Positions 13,179 through 21,520 of a stretch of DNA of 29,987 nucleotides are shown one piece after another. A model generated the notes under the pieces. The model was given only the letters and a program-made list of their open reading frames with translations, searched no databases and had not been told where the DNA came from. The position numbers were made by a program, and so were the translations under genes. Position 1 is the stretch's first letter. Each line of letters starts with the position of its first letter. The DNA comes from Fen-1362 sp964597035 (GTDB lineage: Bacteria; Planctomycetota; Phycisphaerae; Sedimentisphaerales; Anaerobacaceae), in the NCBI GenBank assembly GCA_964597035.1, contig CAZQWM010000027.1, positions 1-29,987 of the forward strand, read 5' to 3'.

Positions 13179-14228
13179 ATGGAATCTGTCTTTACAAGCA
13201 AGTTAAAGCCGATGCTGGACGCATTGGCTGCAAAAATGGACGTTTACATCCCCGTCAGAAAAACTGACCACTTTGTCTTTACCAGATATGATACAGATTC
13301 GGCCGAGCCGATTGAATTTAACGAAATTCGCGCGTGCACAACGGTTAAGGAGTTTCTGTTTCCGCTTCGCGAGGTTGCAGCGACTTTTCCAGACCGCGAG
13401 GAATCAACCGAAGTGCAACCCTTTGCAGTCTTCGGCCTCAAGGAATGCGACATCCGCTCCATTTTCATCCTCGACAAGGTCTTTGCAGAGGATGAATTCA
13501 AAGACCCTCTCTACATCGCCAGACGGGAAAAGATGTTCATCGTCTCGTCGGATTGTTCAACGGTCGGAGATAGCTGCTTCTGTGGGCTGCTGGAGGGCAA
13601 GGGATACCCGGACAAGGGTTTCGACCTGAACGTTTCACCGATTTCCGACGGATTCATCGTTGAGGCGGGGTCACGCAGAGGTCATGAGTTTATCGAGCAG
13701 CATCACACTCTGTTCGCCGACCTGCCCGCCGATTTGCTCGCCCAGCGTGACCTTAACCGTGCCGCGGTGCAAAACAAACTTGAGAAGCTCGACGACCGTC
13801 TGGATTCCAGCGAGAGTATCCGCGAGGTTGTAGAGAGCAGCGATAACTCGCCTATTTTTGATGAACAGGCCAAACTGTGCATCGAGTGCCAGGCCTGCAC
13901 CCGTGTCTGCCCGACCTGCCATTGTTTCTATCTTTACGACACCAAGCAGGCTGACTACTTTGCCAAGATGAAAATCTGGGACAGTTGTATGAGGTTCGGC
14001 TATGCGGCTGTTGCCGGTGGCGCCAACCCCAACAAGGTCCTAGGCGAACGACTCAGACACCGGCTTCTGCACAAATTCGTTTATTTCCTCGACCGATACG
14101 GAATAGATATGTGCGTGGGCTGCGGCCGGTGCGTTGACGCCGACGCGGGAGGCGTCGACCTGCGGGAAGTGCTTAAACGTCTAAGTGAAGAATCCCAGGA
14201 AAAAGAAAAATCGAAGACCGTAAAATGA
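13179..14228 (+). CDS. HydB/AsrA-like iron-sulfur subunit (sulfhydrogenase beta / anaerobic sulfite reductase A family)
   Basis: This 349-residue protein belongs to the family of Pyrococcus sulfhydrogenase beta and anaerobic sulfite reductase A, which pass electrons between the flavoprotein partner and the catalytic unit. Family marks are FGLKECDIRSIFILDKVF, the CxxCxxCxxxC cluster motif at C234, C237, C240 and C244 with extra Cys at 247 and 249 (ACTRVCPTCHCF), and the WDSCMRFGY segment. A second motif starts at C312 (CVGCGRC, C312/C315/C318), but the expected Cys-Pro after it is replaced (VDADAGGVDL), so the second cluster lacks its usual fourth ligand. No signal peptide, so cytoplasmic. The stop overlaps the flavoprotein start by 4 nt. 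Here it is tied to a group 4 hydrogenase rather than its usual group 3b or sulfite reductase partner. Confidence 0.88.
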   Translation: MESVFTSKLKPMLDALAAKMDVYIPVRKTDHFVFTRYDTDSAEPIEFNEIRACTTVKEFLFPLREVAATFPDREESTEVQPFAVFGLKECDIRSIFILDKVFAEDEFKDPLYIARREKMFIVSSDCSTVGDSCFCGLLEGKGYPDKGFDLNVSPISDGFIVEAGSRRGHEFIEQHHTLFADLPADLLAQRDLNRAAVQNKLEKLDDRLDSSESIREVVESSDNSPIFDEQAKLCIECQACTRVCPTCHCFYLYDTKQADYFAKMKIWDSCMRFGYAAVAGGANPNKVLGERLRHRLLHKFVYFLDRYGIDMCVGCGRCVDADAGGVDLREVLKRLSEESQEKEKSKTVK

Positions 14229-15046
14229 ATGAGAATTTCTATAAGCCAGTCAGCGGTGTAATAACCGACATCATCGACGAATCGCCGACGATTAAAAGCT
14301 TTGTGGTTAAGCCGGAAGCACCGTTCAAATTCGATACCGGACAGTTCGTCGAACTGACTTTGCCGGGTGAAGGAGAGGCGCCGTTTACGCCTTCGTCATC
14401 ACCGAAGCAGACCGAGCAGATGGAAATAACGATTATGAAGGCCGGGCGGGTTACCGAGCTGCTGCACCAATGCAGGAAAGGCCAGAAGGTCGGTATCCGG
14501 GGACCATTCGGCAACGGCTATCCAGTCGATGATTTCAAGGGCAAAGAAGTTTATATCGTGAGTGGCGGCGTCGGCCTAGCACCCATTCGCTCACTGTTTC
14601 TCACTCTTGTCGACCGCATCGGTGATTTCAAAAAAATCGTCTGCCGATACGGCGCAAAAACGCCTGAAGACTTCATCTATAAGAACACGCTGTTCGGACA
14701 GTGGAGGCAAATCCAGGGCGTGGATATGAAGCTCACCGTTGACAAGGCCAACGGCTCGTGGAAGGAAAACGTCGGGGTGGTGACTACTATCTGCTCACCA
14801 TCGGACGTCGATGTGAAAAACGCCGTGGCTGTGGTCTGCGGCCCGCCAATTATGATGAAATACGCGACGATGAAGCTGCTGGAGTTTAACTTCAACCCCG
14901 GCAGCATATATCTGTCGATGGAAAAGAATATGAGCTGCGGCGTGGGCAAGTGTGGGCATTGTATGCTCGGTAAATACTACGTATGCAAGGACGGCCCCGT
15001 TTTCACATACGAGCAAATACGAAAGTACCCCAAAATCTGGGATTGA
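14225..15046 (+). CDS. HydG/AsrB-like FAD/NAD(P)-binding flavoprotein with 2Fe-2S cluster
   Basis: A 273-residue ferredoxin-NADP reductase-like protein of the HydG/AsrB/PyrK group. The FAD domain has FDTGQFVELTLPG and PFTPSSSP (53-60, in place of the usual RPYS/T). The NAD(P) domain starts at VSGGVGLAPIRSL (112-124), with VVCGPPIMMKYA (203-214). At the C-terminus C238, C243, C246 and C254 (SCGVGKCGHCMLGKYYVC) bind a 2Fe-2S cluster. It would take electrons from NADH or NADPH, or give them back, and exchange them with the upstream HydB-like protein. Rex control of the operon suggests NADH. No pyrK is next to pyrD, but the distance and coupling to the HydB gene argue that this is not PyrK. Confidence 0.9.
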   Translation: MNENFYKPVSGVITDIIDESPTIKSFVVKPEAPFKFDTGQFVELTLPGEGEAPFTPSSSPKQTEQMEITIMKAGRVTELLHQCRKGQKVGIRGPFGNGYPVDDFKGKEVYIVSGGVGLAPIRSLFLTLVDRIGDFKKIVCRYGAKTPEDFIYKNTLFGQWRQIQGVDMKLTVDKANGSWKENVGVVTTICSPSDVDVKNAVAVVCGPPIMMKYATMKLLEFNFNPGSIYLSMEKNMSCGVGKCGHCMLGKYYVCKDGPVFTYEQIRKYPKIWD

Positions 15047-15061
15047 TACGACGGAATTTCA

Positions 15062-15613
15062 ATGAGCGAAAAACTGATAATAGACCTGGCCAGGTGCCGA
15101 ACGCAGCAGGAATCGGGGATTCTATGCTCTTATAAACACCACCCTGAAAATCACGGCATCGATTCTCTGCTTGAAATGATTCGCTTCTCGCTGATTTGCC
15201 GGCGGTGCGAGCTGGCGCCGTGCATCATGGCCTGCCCGCAGGATGCGCTGGAGAAGATACCTTCGAAGCACGGCGACGCAGGTATCTTGAAACGCTCCAA
15301 TATGTTATGCACCGGCTGCGGCAGTTGCGCAATTGCCTGCCCGTTCGGGACCGTCTATACCGACCTGATACCTTTCCCGGACAGTGTTTGTGACAGATGC
15401 AGAGGCCGGCTGGAGCCGAATGAGAAGCCGTTGTGCGTTCAAACGTGCCGGGATGGAAGCGTGGATTACAGAACAGTCGACCTGACAAAAGAAGAAAATA
15501 TGATGGAAGTTTTCGAGGATATCGTCGTTCGAGTGGAGGGCGGACAGCTCTGGGAGCCGTTCCTAAGCGTTACCGAACGCGGCAAAAGCTGGCAAAAAGG
15601 CAAGGCAAAATGA
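15062..15613 (+). CDS. Poly-[4Fe-4S] electron-transfer protein (HydN/CooF/DmsB-like)
   Basis: The 183 residues carry several 4Fe-4S motifs: C46-C49-C54-C58 (CRRCELAPCIMACP), C83-C86-C89-C93 (CTGCGSCAIACPFG) and C110-C113 with C125-C129 (CDRC...CVQTC). C12 and C22 may add to a fourth cluster. This is the cysteine layout of HydN, CooF and DMSO-reductase B proteins, which wire a soluble donor to a membrane hydrogenase. The first gene of the hydrogenase membrane part starts within its stop codon (ATGA at 15610-15613). It is therefore the natural link between the HydB/HydG-like pair and the hydrogenase small subunit. Confidence 0.88.
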   Translation: MSEKLIIDLARCRTQQESGILCSYKHHPENHGIDSLLEMIRFSLICRRCELAPCIMACPQDALEKIPSKHGDAGILKRSNMLCTGCGSCAIACPFGTVYTDLIPFPDSVCDRCRGRLEPNEKPLCVQTCRDGSVDYRTVDLTKEENMMEVFEDIVVRVEGGQLWEPFLSVTERGKSWQKGKAK

Positions 15614-16554
15614 GCAACGAACTACAGATTCTGTTCTGGATACTTGTTTTTCCGGGTTTTGTTTTCACCTGTGGCGTGGGGCTGTTGTCAAGCTGGGTCG
15701 TCCGAAAGGTCAGCGCGCTGGTTCAATATCGCGTTGGCCCGCCTGTGTTACAGCCGGTCTGGGACATTCGAAAATTATTAGCCAAGGAAATCCTTATCCC
15801 GGAGCAGGCCAACAGATTCCTGTTTGTCGCGGCGCCTCTTGTTGCACTGGCGTCGGTTCTTGTTCTTTCCACCGTGCTGGGCGTGGCGGCATTCTGGCCC
15901 GGCAGGGCTTTTGTAGGCGATTTAATCGTAGTGCTGTACCTGATGTCGCTGCCGTCGCTGGCGCTTATTCTCGGCAGTAGCGCAAGTGCAAGCCCTCACG
16001 CAGCCGTGGGGACCGCACGGGAAATCAAGCTCGTTCTTGCATACGAGCTGCCGCTGGTTCTTGCGATTATAGTGGCGATTATCAAGACCGGCGGCTCGCT
16101 GAGCATTGCCGACGCAGCCGCGGCGGCACCCGTCGCGAGCATTTCGGGGGCGCTGGCCTGTATCGTCAGTCTGCTTTGCATTCACGCGAAACTGGGCTTT
16201 GTGCCTTTTGATATGGCCGAGGCGGAAACGGAGCTTGGCTCCGGGGTGCTGATGGAATACTCAGGGGCGCTGCTGGCAATGTGGAATCTTACCAGCGCGA
16301 TGATGCTCGTGGCGCTGCCAATGTTTCTGGTGGTCGTTTTCCTCGGCGGCTTCGGCAGCACACCGGGCCAAATTGCATTGGGCATCGTTAAATATGTGGT
16401 CATCCTTGTTCTGATGATCCTGATAAAAAATACCAACCCCCGCGTTCGCATCGACCAGGCGATGAAGTTTTTCTGGGTGTATTGCGGAATAGCCCTGGCC
16501 GGGGCGGTTGTACTTGCGATGCTCGGAAGCGTCTATGGAATCGGCTGGCTGTGA
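15610..16554 (+). CDS. mbhM: Membrane subunit, NuoH/MbhM/EchB family
   Basis: A 314-residue protein with about eight membrane segments, homologous to complex I NuoH. It anchors the peripheral arm and lines the entry of the ion path. Conserved parts are QYRVGPPVLQPVWDIRKLLAKE near residue 40, the loop GTAREIKLVLAYELPLVLA, and FVPFDMAEAETELGSGVLMEYSGALLAM, whose acidic residues face the quinone-like/E-channel region. I start it at the ATG at 15610, which overlaps the previous stop; the open frame reaches back to 15433 only because it runs inside the ferredoxin gene. Order MJKL after it is the usual Mbh core. Confidence 0.92.
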   Translation: MSNELQILFWILVFPGFVFTCGVGLLSSWVVRKVSALVQYRVGPPVLQPVWDIRKLLAKEILIPEQANRFLFVAAPLVALASVLVLSTVLGVAAFWPGRAFVGDLIVVLYLMSLPSLALILGSSASASPHAAVGTAREIKLVLAYELPLVLAIIVAIIKTGGSLSIADAAAAAPVASISGALACIVSLLCIHAKLGFVPFDMAEAETELGSGVLMEYSGALLAMWNLTSAMMLVALPMFLVVVFLGGFGSTPGQIALGIVKYVVILVLMILIKNTNPRVRIDQAMKFFWVYCGIALAGAVVLAMLGSVYGIGWL

Positions 16555-16563
16555 GGTGACCGT

Positions 16564-16995
16564 ATGAGCTGGAAGATAAACGCGTTGAAGAAATCGCCGT
16601 GGGTTTTTCACGTCAACACCGGCGCGTGCAACAACTGCGATATCGAAATTGTGGATTTGCTCACGCCTCGCTTCGACGTCGAGCGGTTCGGCATAAAGCT
16701 CGTCGGCTCACCGAGGCACGCCGACGCGCTGCTGGTTACCGGCGTTGTCACCGCCCAGGCGGCGCCCCGGCTTCGCGAGGTTTATCGACAGACGTCCAAA
16801 CCCTGCGTAGTTTTTGCGATTGGCGCCTGTGCGTGCGGGACGGGTATTTTTCACAAGGGTTATCACGTGGTCGGGCCGGTTGACAAAATCATAAAGGAAA
16901 TCGACCCCAACGCAATCATTGCCTACGTCCCCGGTTGTCCGCCGAAACCGGAGGCGATGATATCAGGCGTGGTTAAGGCGCTTTCCGCCTTGTAG
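16564..16995 (+). CDS. mbhJ: [NiFe] hydrogenase small subunit, NuoB/MbhJ/EchC family
   Basis: This 143-residue subunit holds the 4Fe-4S cluster nearest to the NiFe site, the equivalent of cluster N2 in complex I. Likely ligands are C22 and C25 (TGACNNC), C89 (AIGAC) and C125 (YVPGCPPKPE). The length is typical for group 4 small subunits, which lack the two extra cluster-binding regions of uptake hydrogenases. GAGGTGA precedes the ATG. It takes electrons from the ferredoxin subunits and delivers them to the large subunit encoded two genes downstream. Confidence 0.95.
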   Translation: MSWKINALKKSPWVFHVNTGACNNCDIEIVDLLTPRFDVERFGIKLVGSPRHADALLVTGVVTAQAAPRLREVYRQTSKPCVVFAIGACACGTGIFHKGYHVVGPVDKIIKEIDPNAIIAYVPGCPPKPEAMISGVVKALSAL

Positions 16996-16997
16996 CA

Positions 16998-17021
16998 GGA
17001 TACTATTATGGATACTATTAT
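16998..17021 (+). repeat. 12-bp tandem duplication covering ribosome site and start codon
   Basis: GGATACTATTAT occurs twice in a row (16998-17009 and 17010-17021). Each copy supplies a GGA and a following in-frame ATG (17008 and 17020), so the NuoC-like gene has two near-identical start sites. Confidence 0.8.
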
Positions 17022-17472
17022 GGATAAAGCTGAAATTAAAACAGCACTGGCTCAAATCAAAAACGACCTCGTCAGGGTGGAGGAAACGACCGACCTTCGG
17101 CTGTTTCTACCCTGCGAAGGCGAGAACGCTTATAAGGTCTGTCATTTTCTCCTTGTCAATCTGGGCTGCCGTTTTGTTACCGCTACAGCGATTGATTCGG
17201 ACCATTACTATGAGGTTCTCTATCACTTCTCGCACGACCAGACGGGCGTTGTCCTGACAGTCAAGGCCTTTATTCGGGACCGTGAGAAACCCTCGGTCGA
17301 ATCCATTGGGCAATTCATCCCCGGTGCAAGGTGGATTGAAAGAGAGATGCACGATTTGGTTGGTATAGAATTTCGCAATCATCCGGATATGCGCCGGCTG
17401 ATACTGGCCGACGACTGGCCGGAGGGTGTTTATCCCCTGAGGAAAAAACAGAAAAATGAAAAAGTCGATTAG
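17008..17472 (+). CDS. mbhK: NuoC/MbhK-like 30-kDa subunit
   Basis: A 154-residue homologue of the complex I 30-kDa subunit, which supports the large subunit at the junction with the membrane arm. Family signs are YEVLYHFSHDQTGVVLTVKAFIRD, the conserved IPGARWIEREMHDLVGIEFRNHPDMRRLILADDWPEGVYPLRK stretch (split here: W-I-E-R-E, G-I-E-F, HPDMRRL) and its short size. AGGA lies 7 nt before ATG 17008; the second ATG at 17020 (MDKAEIK) is an equally plausible start because of the duplication there. Its 3' end overlaps the large-subunit gene by 17 nt, keeping both in fixed ratio. Confidence 0.92.
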   Translation: MDTIMDKAEIKTALAQIKNDLVRVEETTDLRLFLPCEGENAYKVCHFLLVNLGCRFVTATAIDSDHYYEVLYHFSHDQTGVVLTVKAFIRDREKPSVESIGQFIPGARWIEREMHDLVGIEFRNHPDMRRLILADDWPEGVYPLRKKQKNEKVD

Positions 17473-18649
17473 AAAACCCGTTTTGCCGGTAGGCCCGTTT
17501 CATCCGCTGCAGGAGGAAATGGAGTTCTTTCAGTTGACCATCGATGGAGAAACGGTGACCGACATTGATATGCGGATTTCCTATAACCATCGCGGAATGG
17601 AAGGAATCAGCGAGACGCTTCAGTTCGACCAGGTGCCGTTTTTGGTATCTCGTATATGCGGAATCTGCTCGGCGTCTCATCCGCTTGCATATGTGCAGGC
17701 AGTGGAGGAATTCGCAGGCATTACGCCACCGGAACGAGCGCTGTATGTTCGCACGATAATCAACGAACTCGAAAGAATACACAGCCACATTCTGTGGGCA
17801 GGGCTGGCCGGGCATTTCATCGGTTACGATACCGTGTTTATGTGGGCGTGGAAATACCGCGAGCCCGTGCTCGATTTGCTCGAGATAATTACCGGAAACC
17901 GAAACAACTACGGCAACGTCAAAGTCGGCGGATGCAGAGAAGATATCCCCGATGAGCTCAAACCCAAAATCATTGAAGATATGGACGAGCTTGAAAAGAA
18001 GGTGGAGATGCTGACTAAAGCGGTGCTGGACGACCCGATTCTTCACGCACGGCTAAAAGGAGTAGGGGTGCTCACTAAAGAGGACGCCATCAGCTACTGC
18101 GTCGCCGGGCCGACCGCACGAGCAAGCGGAATACCCATCGACGTTCGACGCGACGACCCATACGCGGCTTACGGCCTGCTTGACTGGAATGTCATAGTCC
18201 GGCCGGAGGGCGACGTATTCGCCAAAGTGGTAGTTCGCCTTCTCGAAGTTCTTGAGTCTGTAAAAATCATCAAGCAGGCAGTCAACAAGCTGCCTAAAGG
18301 ACCAGTCGCAATCGAAGTCAAAGAAATACCGCCGGGTGAGGGCTGCGGTCGCGCCGAAGCGCCGAGAGGGGAAACCTTCCACTACGTTCGCAGCGACGGC
18401 GGCAACCGGCCAGTTCGTCACAAGATGCGTGCTCCGAGCTTCGTAAACGTCCCCTCGTTCCAGGCATCGTGCATTGGAGAAAGTATCGCTGATGTCACGA
18501 TAACACTGGCGTCGGTGGACCCGTGCTACAGTTGCACCGAACGGCTGGCCCGCGTCGTGGACAGCCGGGGCAATACTTTGCACGACTATGAGTCGCTGCT
18601 GAAGCTTAGCCGGGCAAAAACAGAACAAATCCGAAAACAGATGTCCTGA
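17456..18649 (+). CDS. mbhL: Group 4 [NiFe] hydrogenase large (catalytic) subunit, MbhL/EchE-like
   Basis: The catalytic subunit, homologous to NuoD but with an intact NiFe site: C68 and C71 (RICGICSASHP) and C357 and C360 (DPCYSCTER) give the four nickel ligands. It should reduce protons to H2, or oxidise H2, in the cytoplasm. FHPLQEE, ISYNHRGMEGI, INELERIHSHILWAG and YNHRG-type segments are family standards. At 397 residues it keeps a 34-residue tail after the CTER motif, as in HycE-type subunits, which a protease removes after nickel insertion; the matching HycI-like protease closes the operon. Mbx/MBS homologues have lost ligands of this kind, so this is a hydrogenase and not a sulfane reductase. 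Confidence 0.95.
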   Translation: MKKSIRKPVLPVGPFHPLQEEMEFFQLTIDGETVTDIDMRISYNHRGMEGISETLQFDQVPFLVSRICGICSASHPLAYVQAVEEFAGITPPERALYVRTIINELERIHSHILWAGLAGHFIGYDTVFMWAWKYREPVLDLLEIITGNRNNYGNVKVGGCREDIPDELKPKIIEDMDELEKKVEMLTKAVLDDPILHARLKGVGVLTKEDAISYCVAGPTARASGIPIDVRRDDPYAAYGLLDWNVIVRPEGDVFAKVVVRLLEVLESVKIIKQAVNKLPKGPVAIEVKEIPPGEGCGRAEAPRGETFHYVRSDGGNRPVRHKMRAPSFVNVPSFQASCIGESIADVTITLASVDPCYSCTERLARVVDSRGNTLHDYESLLKLSRAKTEQIRKQMS

Positions 18650-18667
18650 TAAACGGAGGTTTGCGAA

Positions 18668-20503
18668 TTGGATAACCAGTTGTTCACAATCGTCATTACG
18701 CCGCTGATTGCCGGTTTTGTGATGCTATTTTTGCCGAAGCGCATACGCCTGCTCGCCCCGATTGTTGCGTTGGTTGTCTGTGCTTGGGTCTTTGTTCTGT
18801 CTATCAAGGTTTTCGCCGGCGGCGATTTTCGCTACGCGGGTCTCGGTTTCGAGATTGCCGGAAAGCAAATAGAGCTTGTCCTGCTGAGCAATCCACTCAA
18901 TAAGTTTATCCTTATGTTCGCCGCAGGTTTCGGCCTGCTTATCACGGTGTATTCCCTGAAATCAATGGCAACATCGCCGTCGCTTTGGCAATACTATGGC
19001 GCGGTGCTGCTGACCGTCGGCGGCAGTGCGGGTGCACTGCTGACGCAGAACCTGCTGTATCTGCTAATCTTCTGGGAGATTGTCACCGCGTCGCTGTATA
19101 TACTGATAACAACAGGCGGCAAAAACTCCAACTTCGCCGCTACAAAAAGCTTCGCAATGATAGGCGCAAGCGACGGCGCCTTTCTTATAGGCATTCTGTT
19201 GGTCTGGCTGCTATCCGGCTCACTCGATATGTCGGTCATACGACTCCAAACCGGCGGCGCTCTTGCCGTCAGTGCTTTTCTGCTGCTTATGATGGCCGCG
19301 GTCACCAAGGCCGGCGCGATGCCCCTTCATACCTGGCTGCCAACCAGCGGTGAATACGCACCCGCCTCGGTAATGGCGCTATTGCCTGCGTCCATCGACA
19401 AGCTTCTGGGCATATATCTGTTTTTGATAATCGTGCGAAAGCTGTTCATATTGAATTCCGCCGCACTACAGTTGCTGCTGGTCGTTATTGGCGCCGCTAC
19501 TATCATCGTCGCAGTTATGATGGCTATGATGCAGCACAATGTTAAAAGGCTGCTTGCCTATCACGCCGTCAGTCAGGTGGGGTATATGATTCTCGGCATC
19601 GCCACTTTTACACCTATAGGTATAGCCGGCGGTCTTTTCCATATGCTCAACAACGCAATCTACAAGTGCTGCCTTTTCCTCTGCGGCGGCGCGGTCGAAC
19701 AGGCAACGGGAACTGCCGAACTCGACCAACTCGGCGGACTCGGCAGGAAAATGCCCGCGACATTCTTTGCCTGTCTTATCGCGGCGCTTAGCATTTCCGG
19801 CATACCGCCATTCAACGGATTCGTTTCAAAGTGGATGATTTACCAGGGCGTAATAAATATGGGCGGCCATATATGGCCCCTGTGGCTGACCTGCGCGATG
19901 TTCGGCAGCGCCCTGACACTGGCCTCCTTCGTCAAGCTTCTGCACTCAATCTTTCTGTCCCGGCTGCCGGATGAACTCAGAGAAGCCAAAGAGGTTTCGC
20001 CTTTTCAAACCGGCCCTATGCTGATTCTTGCCAGCTTGTGCATAACCTTCGGCGTCTTCTATCACCTGCCGTTAAAGGTCTTTATCTATCCGGCACTTGG
20101 CCTGCAGCCCGACACTGTAGATCTTGGAACGTGGCAATCGGGGCTTGCTACCATCCTTATAATAGTCGGCATCGGCCTCGGGCTTGGTATTCTCGCCGTC
20201 GGTTACTTCGCCAGAAAGGCAAGGATTGTCCCGACTTGGACCTGCGGAGAGATAATAGCCAACGACGATATGATTATTCCCGGCACGCATTTCTACAAGA
20301 CCGTTTCGGCTATGAACGGGCTAAAGCAAATGTATAACGCCCAGAGCAGGGGCTGGTTCGACCTCTACGACCAGGCCGGCCGGGTAGCGCTGGCCGTCAG
20401 TGGTTTTCTCAGATGGCTGCATTGCGGCATACTGCCGCTTTATCTTACCTGGGTAACGGTTGGTTTATTGCTGATTCTTTTTGCTCTGTGTTCGGTTTGG
20501 TGA
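18668..20503 (+). CDS. First antiporter-like subunit (NuoL/MrpA/MbxH' type)
   Basis: A 611-residue protein with about 14-16 membrane segments of the NuoL/M/N-MrpA/D family, an ion-pumping unit of the membrane arm. Key charged residues are present: Glu in WEIVTASLYIL, Lys in TKAGAMPLHTWLPTSGEYAPASVMALL, Lys in SIDKLLGIYLF and Lys in FNGFVSKWMIY. AYHAVSQVGYMILGI and GGLFHMLNNAIYK are also family marks. It starts with TTG: GGAGGT at 18655-18660 is 7 nt upstream and no ATG fits. The operon encodes a second antiporter subunit (21883-23418), so the complex has two, as in MBS/Mbx, where P. furiosus Mbh has one. The C-terminal part (WTCGEIIANDDMIIPGTHFYKTV) resembles the HyfB/NuoL tail. Confidence 0.92.
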   Translation: MDNQLFTIVITPLIAGFVMLFLPKRIRLLAPIVALVVCAWVFVLSIKVFAGGDFRYAGLGFEIAGKQIELVLLSNPLNKFILMFAAGFGLLITVYSLKSMATSPSLWQYYGAVLLTVGGSAGALLTQNLLYLLIFWEIVTASLYILITTGGKNSNFAATKSFAMIGASDGAFLIGILLVWLLSGSLDMSVIRLQTGGALAVSAFLLLMMAAVTKAGAMPLHTWLPTSGEYAPASVMALLPASIDKLLGIYLFLIIVRKLFILNSAALQLLLVVIGAATIIVAVMMAMMQHNVKRLLAYHAVSQVGYMILGIATFTPIGIAGGLFHMLNNAIYKCCLFLCGGAVEQATGTAELDQLGGLGRKMPATFFACLIAALSISGIPPFNGFVSKWMIYQGVINMGGHIWPLWLTCAMFGSALTLASFVKLLHSIFLSRLPDELREAKEVSPFQTGPMLILASLCITFGVFYHLPLKVFIYPALGLQPDTVDLGTWQSGLATILIIVGIGLGLGILAVGYFARKARIVPTWTCGEIIANDDMIIPGTHFYKTVSAMNGLKQMYNAQSRGWFDLYDQAGRVALAVSGFLRWLHCGILPLYLTWVTVGLLLILFALCSVW

Positions 20504-20510
20504 GGAAGCT

Positions 20511-21050
20511 ATGGCCATATTCTATACACTGCTTGTTTTCCTGCTTATAGCCGCGGTGATTGCCGTTGGGACCGACAATCTGCTCAGTTCCGTAATCTGC
20601 GTCGGCACCATCGGCTATATCGGCTCGCTGATGTTTCTGTTCCTTCGCGCGCCGGATATCGCCATAACTCAGATAGTCGTCGAAGTGCTTGGTCTGGTCA
20701 TTTTGATTCGAGCGACCATCTCTCGCGACAGGACCTTTATAACCGGCGACCGTGAATTCTTTGGAACGGTAGTGTCCTTCGTTGTAATTCTGCTAATCTT
20801 TCTGGCCGGGATGCAGGTTTTCACGACGCTGCCCGGCTTCGGCTCACCCGCATTCACACAACTGCCGGGAGCCGCCTCGCAGACGTATCTCGCCCAGGGC
20901 CAGCAGAAAACCGGTGCAGCTAATCTCGTTACCTCCATCATACTCGATTTCAGGGCGTACGATACGCTCGGCGAGGCATCCGTGCTGTTTACGTCAATCA
21001 TAGGAGCCACGGTAATCCTGCGCAAAACCGCCCGAAAGGAAAATCAATGA
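20511..21050 (+). CDS. MbhD/MbhE-like subunit (DUF4040, MrpA C-terminal part)
   Basis: A 179-residue membrane protein of about five segments. The N-terminal half has the DUF4040/MbhD signature (AVGTDNLLSSVICVGTIGY, FLFLRAPDIAITQIVVEVLGLVILI), with the conserved Asp and Glu thought to sit on the ion path. The C-terminal half resembles MbhE (LDFRAYDTLGEASVLFTSIIGA), so MbhD and MbhE are fused here as in the C-terminus of MrpA. The start is ATG 20511 with GAGGAAGCT before it; the frame stays open to 20481 but that part overlaps the previous gene. It belongs to the Mrp-type Na+ module. Confidence 0.88.
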   Translation: MAIFYTLLVFLLIAAVIAVGTDNLLSSVICVGTIGYIGSLMFLFLRAPDIAITQIVVEVLGLVILIRATISRDRTFITGDREFFGTVVSFVVILLIFLAGMQVFTTLPGFGSPAFTQLPGAASQTYLAQGQQKTGAANLVTSIILDFRAYDTLGEASVLFTSIIGATVILRKTARKENQ

Positions 21051-21514
21051 AAGGAATGACCGTAATAGTCAAGACCATCGCTAGCTGGGTCAAGGTGCTG
21101 ATAATTCTGTTTGGCGTGTACATCATCCTGTTCGGCCACCTGACGCCCGGCGGAGGGTTCGCCGGCGGCGTTATACTCGCGTCCTCTTACGTTCTGCTGC
21201 TGCTGGCGTTCGGAAGGGAATTTACCGAGAAGAATTTCTCCCTTGCAGCCGCATCGCGGCTCGACTGTATCGGCGCTCTGGCCTTCGCGACAATTGCGTT
21301 TTTGGGCCTGTGGTTCGGGGCCGGCGACTTCTTTTATAACTTCATACAGCAGCAATGGCTCGCCGGGCACAACACCGCTTTCAAACTCGTGAGCGCCGGA
21401 ACAATACCATTATCGAATATCGCCATCGGACTCAAGGTGGGTGCTTCACTTTTTATGGTTGTTCTTGTTTTGTCAATATTCAGGCCTGCGGGCGACAGCG
21501 AGAAAAAGGAGTAA
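21047..21514 (+). CDS. mrpB: MnhB/MrpB/MbhF-like antiporter subunit
   Basis: A 155-residue protein with about four membrane segments. The MrpB signature is clear: FGVYIILFGHLTPGGGFAGGVILASSYVLLLLAFG and ISGTIPL-like AGTIPLSNIAIGLKVGASLF. MrpB is one of the small subunits that shape the Na+ path in Mrp antiporters and their hydrogenase relatives. Start and stop overlap neighbouring genes (ATGA at 21047-21050), and AAGGAG for the next gene lies inside its end. Confidence 0.93.
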   Translation: MKGMTVIVKTIASWVKVLIILFGVYIILFGHLTPGGGFAGGVILASSYVLLLLAFGREFTEKNFSLAAASRLDCIGALAFATIAFLGLWFGAGDFFYNFIQQQWLAGHNTAFKLVSAGTIPLSNIAIGLKVGASLFMVVLVLSIFRPAGDSEKKE

Positions 21515-21520
21515 ACTTTT

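Noticed and set aside
14225..15046. Reading the flavoprotein as PyrK, partner of class 1B PyrD
   Set aside because: It is coupled to a HydB/AsrA-like gene by a 4-nt overlap and sits in the hydrogenase operon far from pyrD.
15433..15609. Upstream extension of the NuoH-like gene
   Set aside because: It runs in another frame through the ferredoxin gene; the membrane protein begins naturally at ATG 15610 in the ATGA overlap.
17315..18046. 243-codon open frame on the minus strand opposite the hydrogenase large subunit
   Set aside because: The plus strand carries clear NiFe motifs; the opposite frame has none and no ribosome site.
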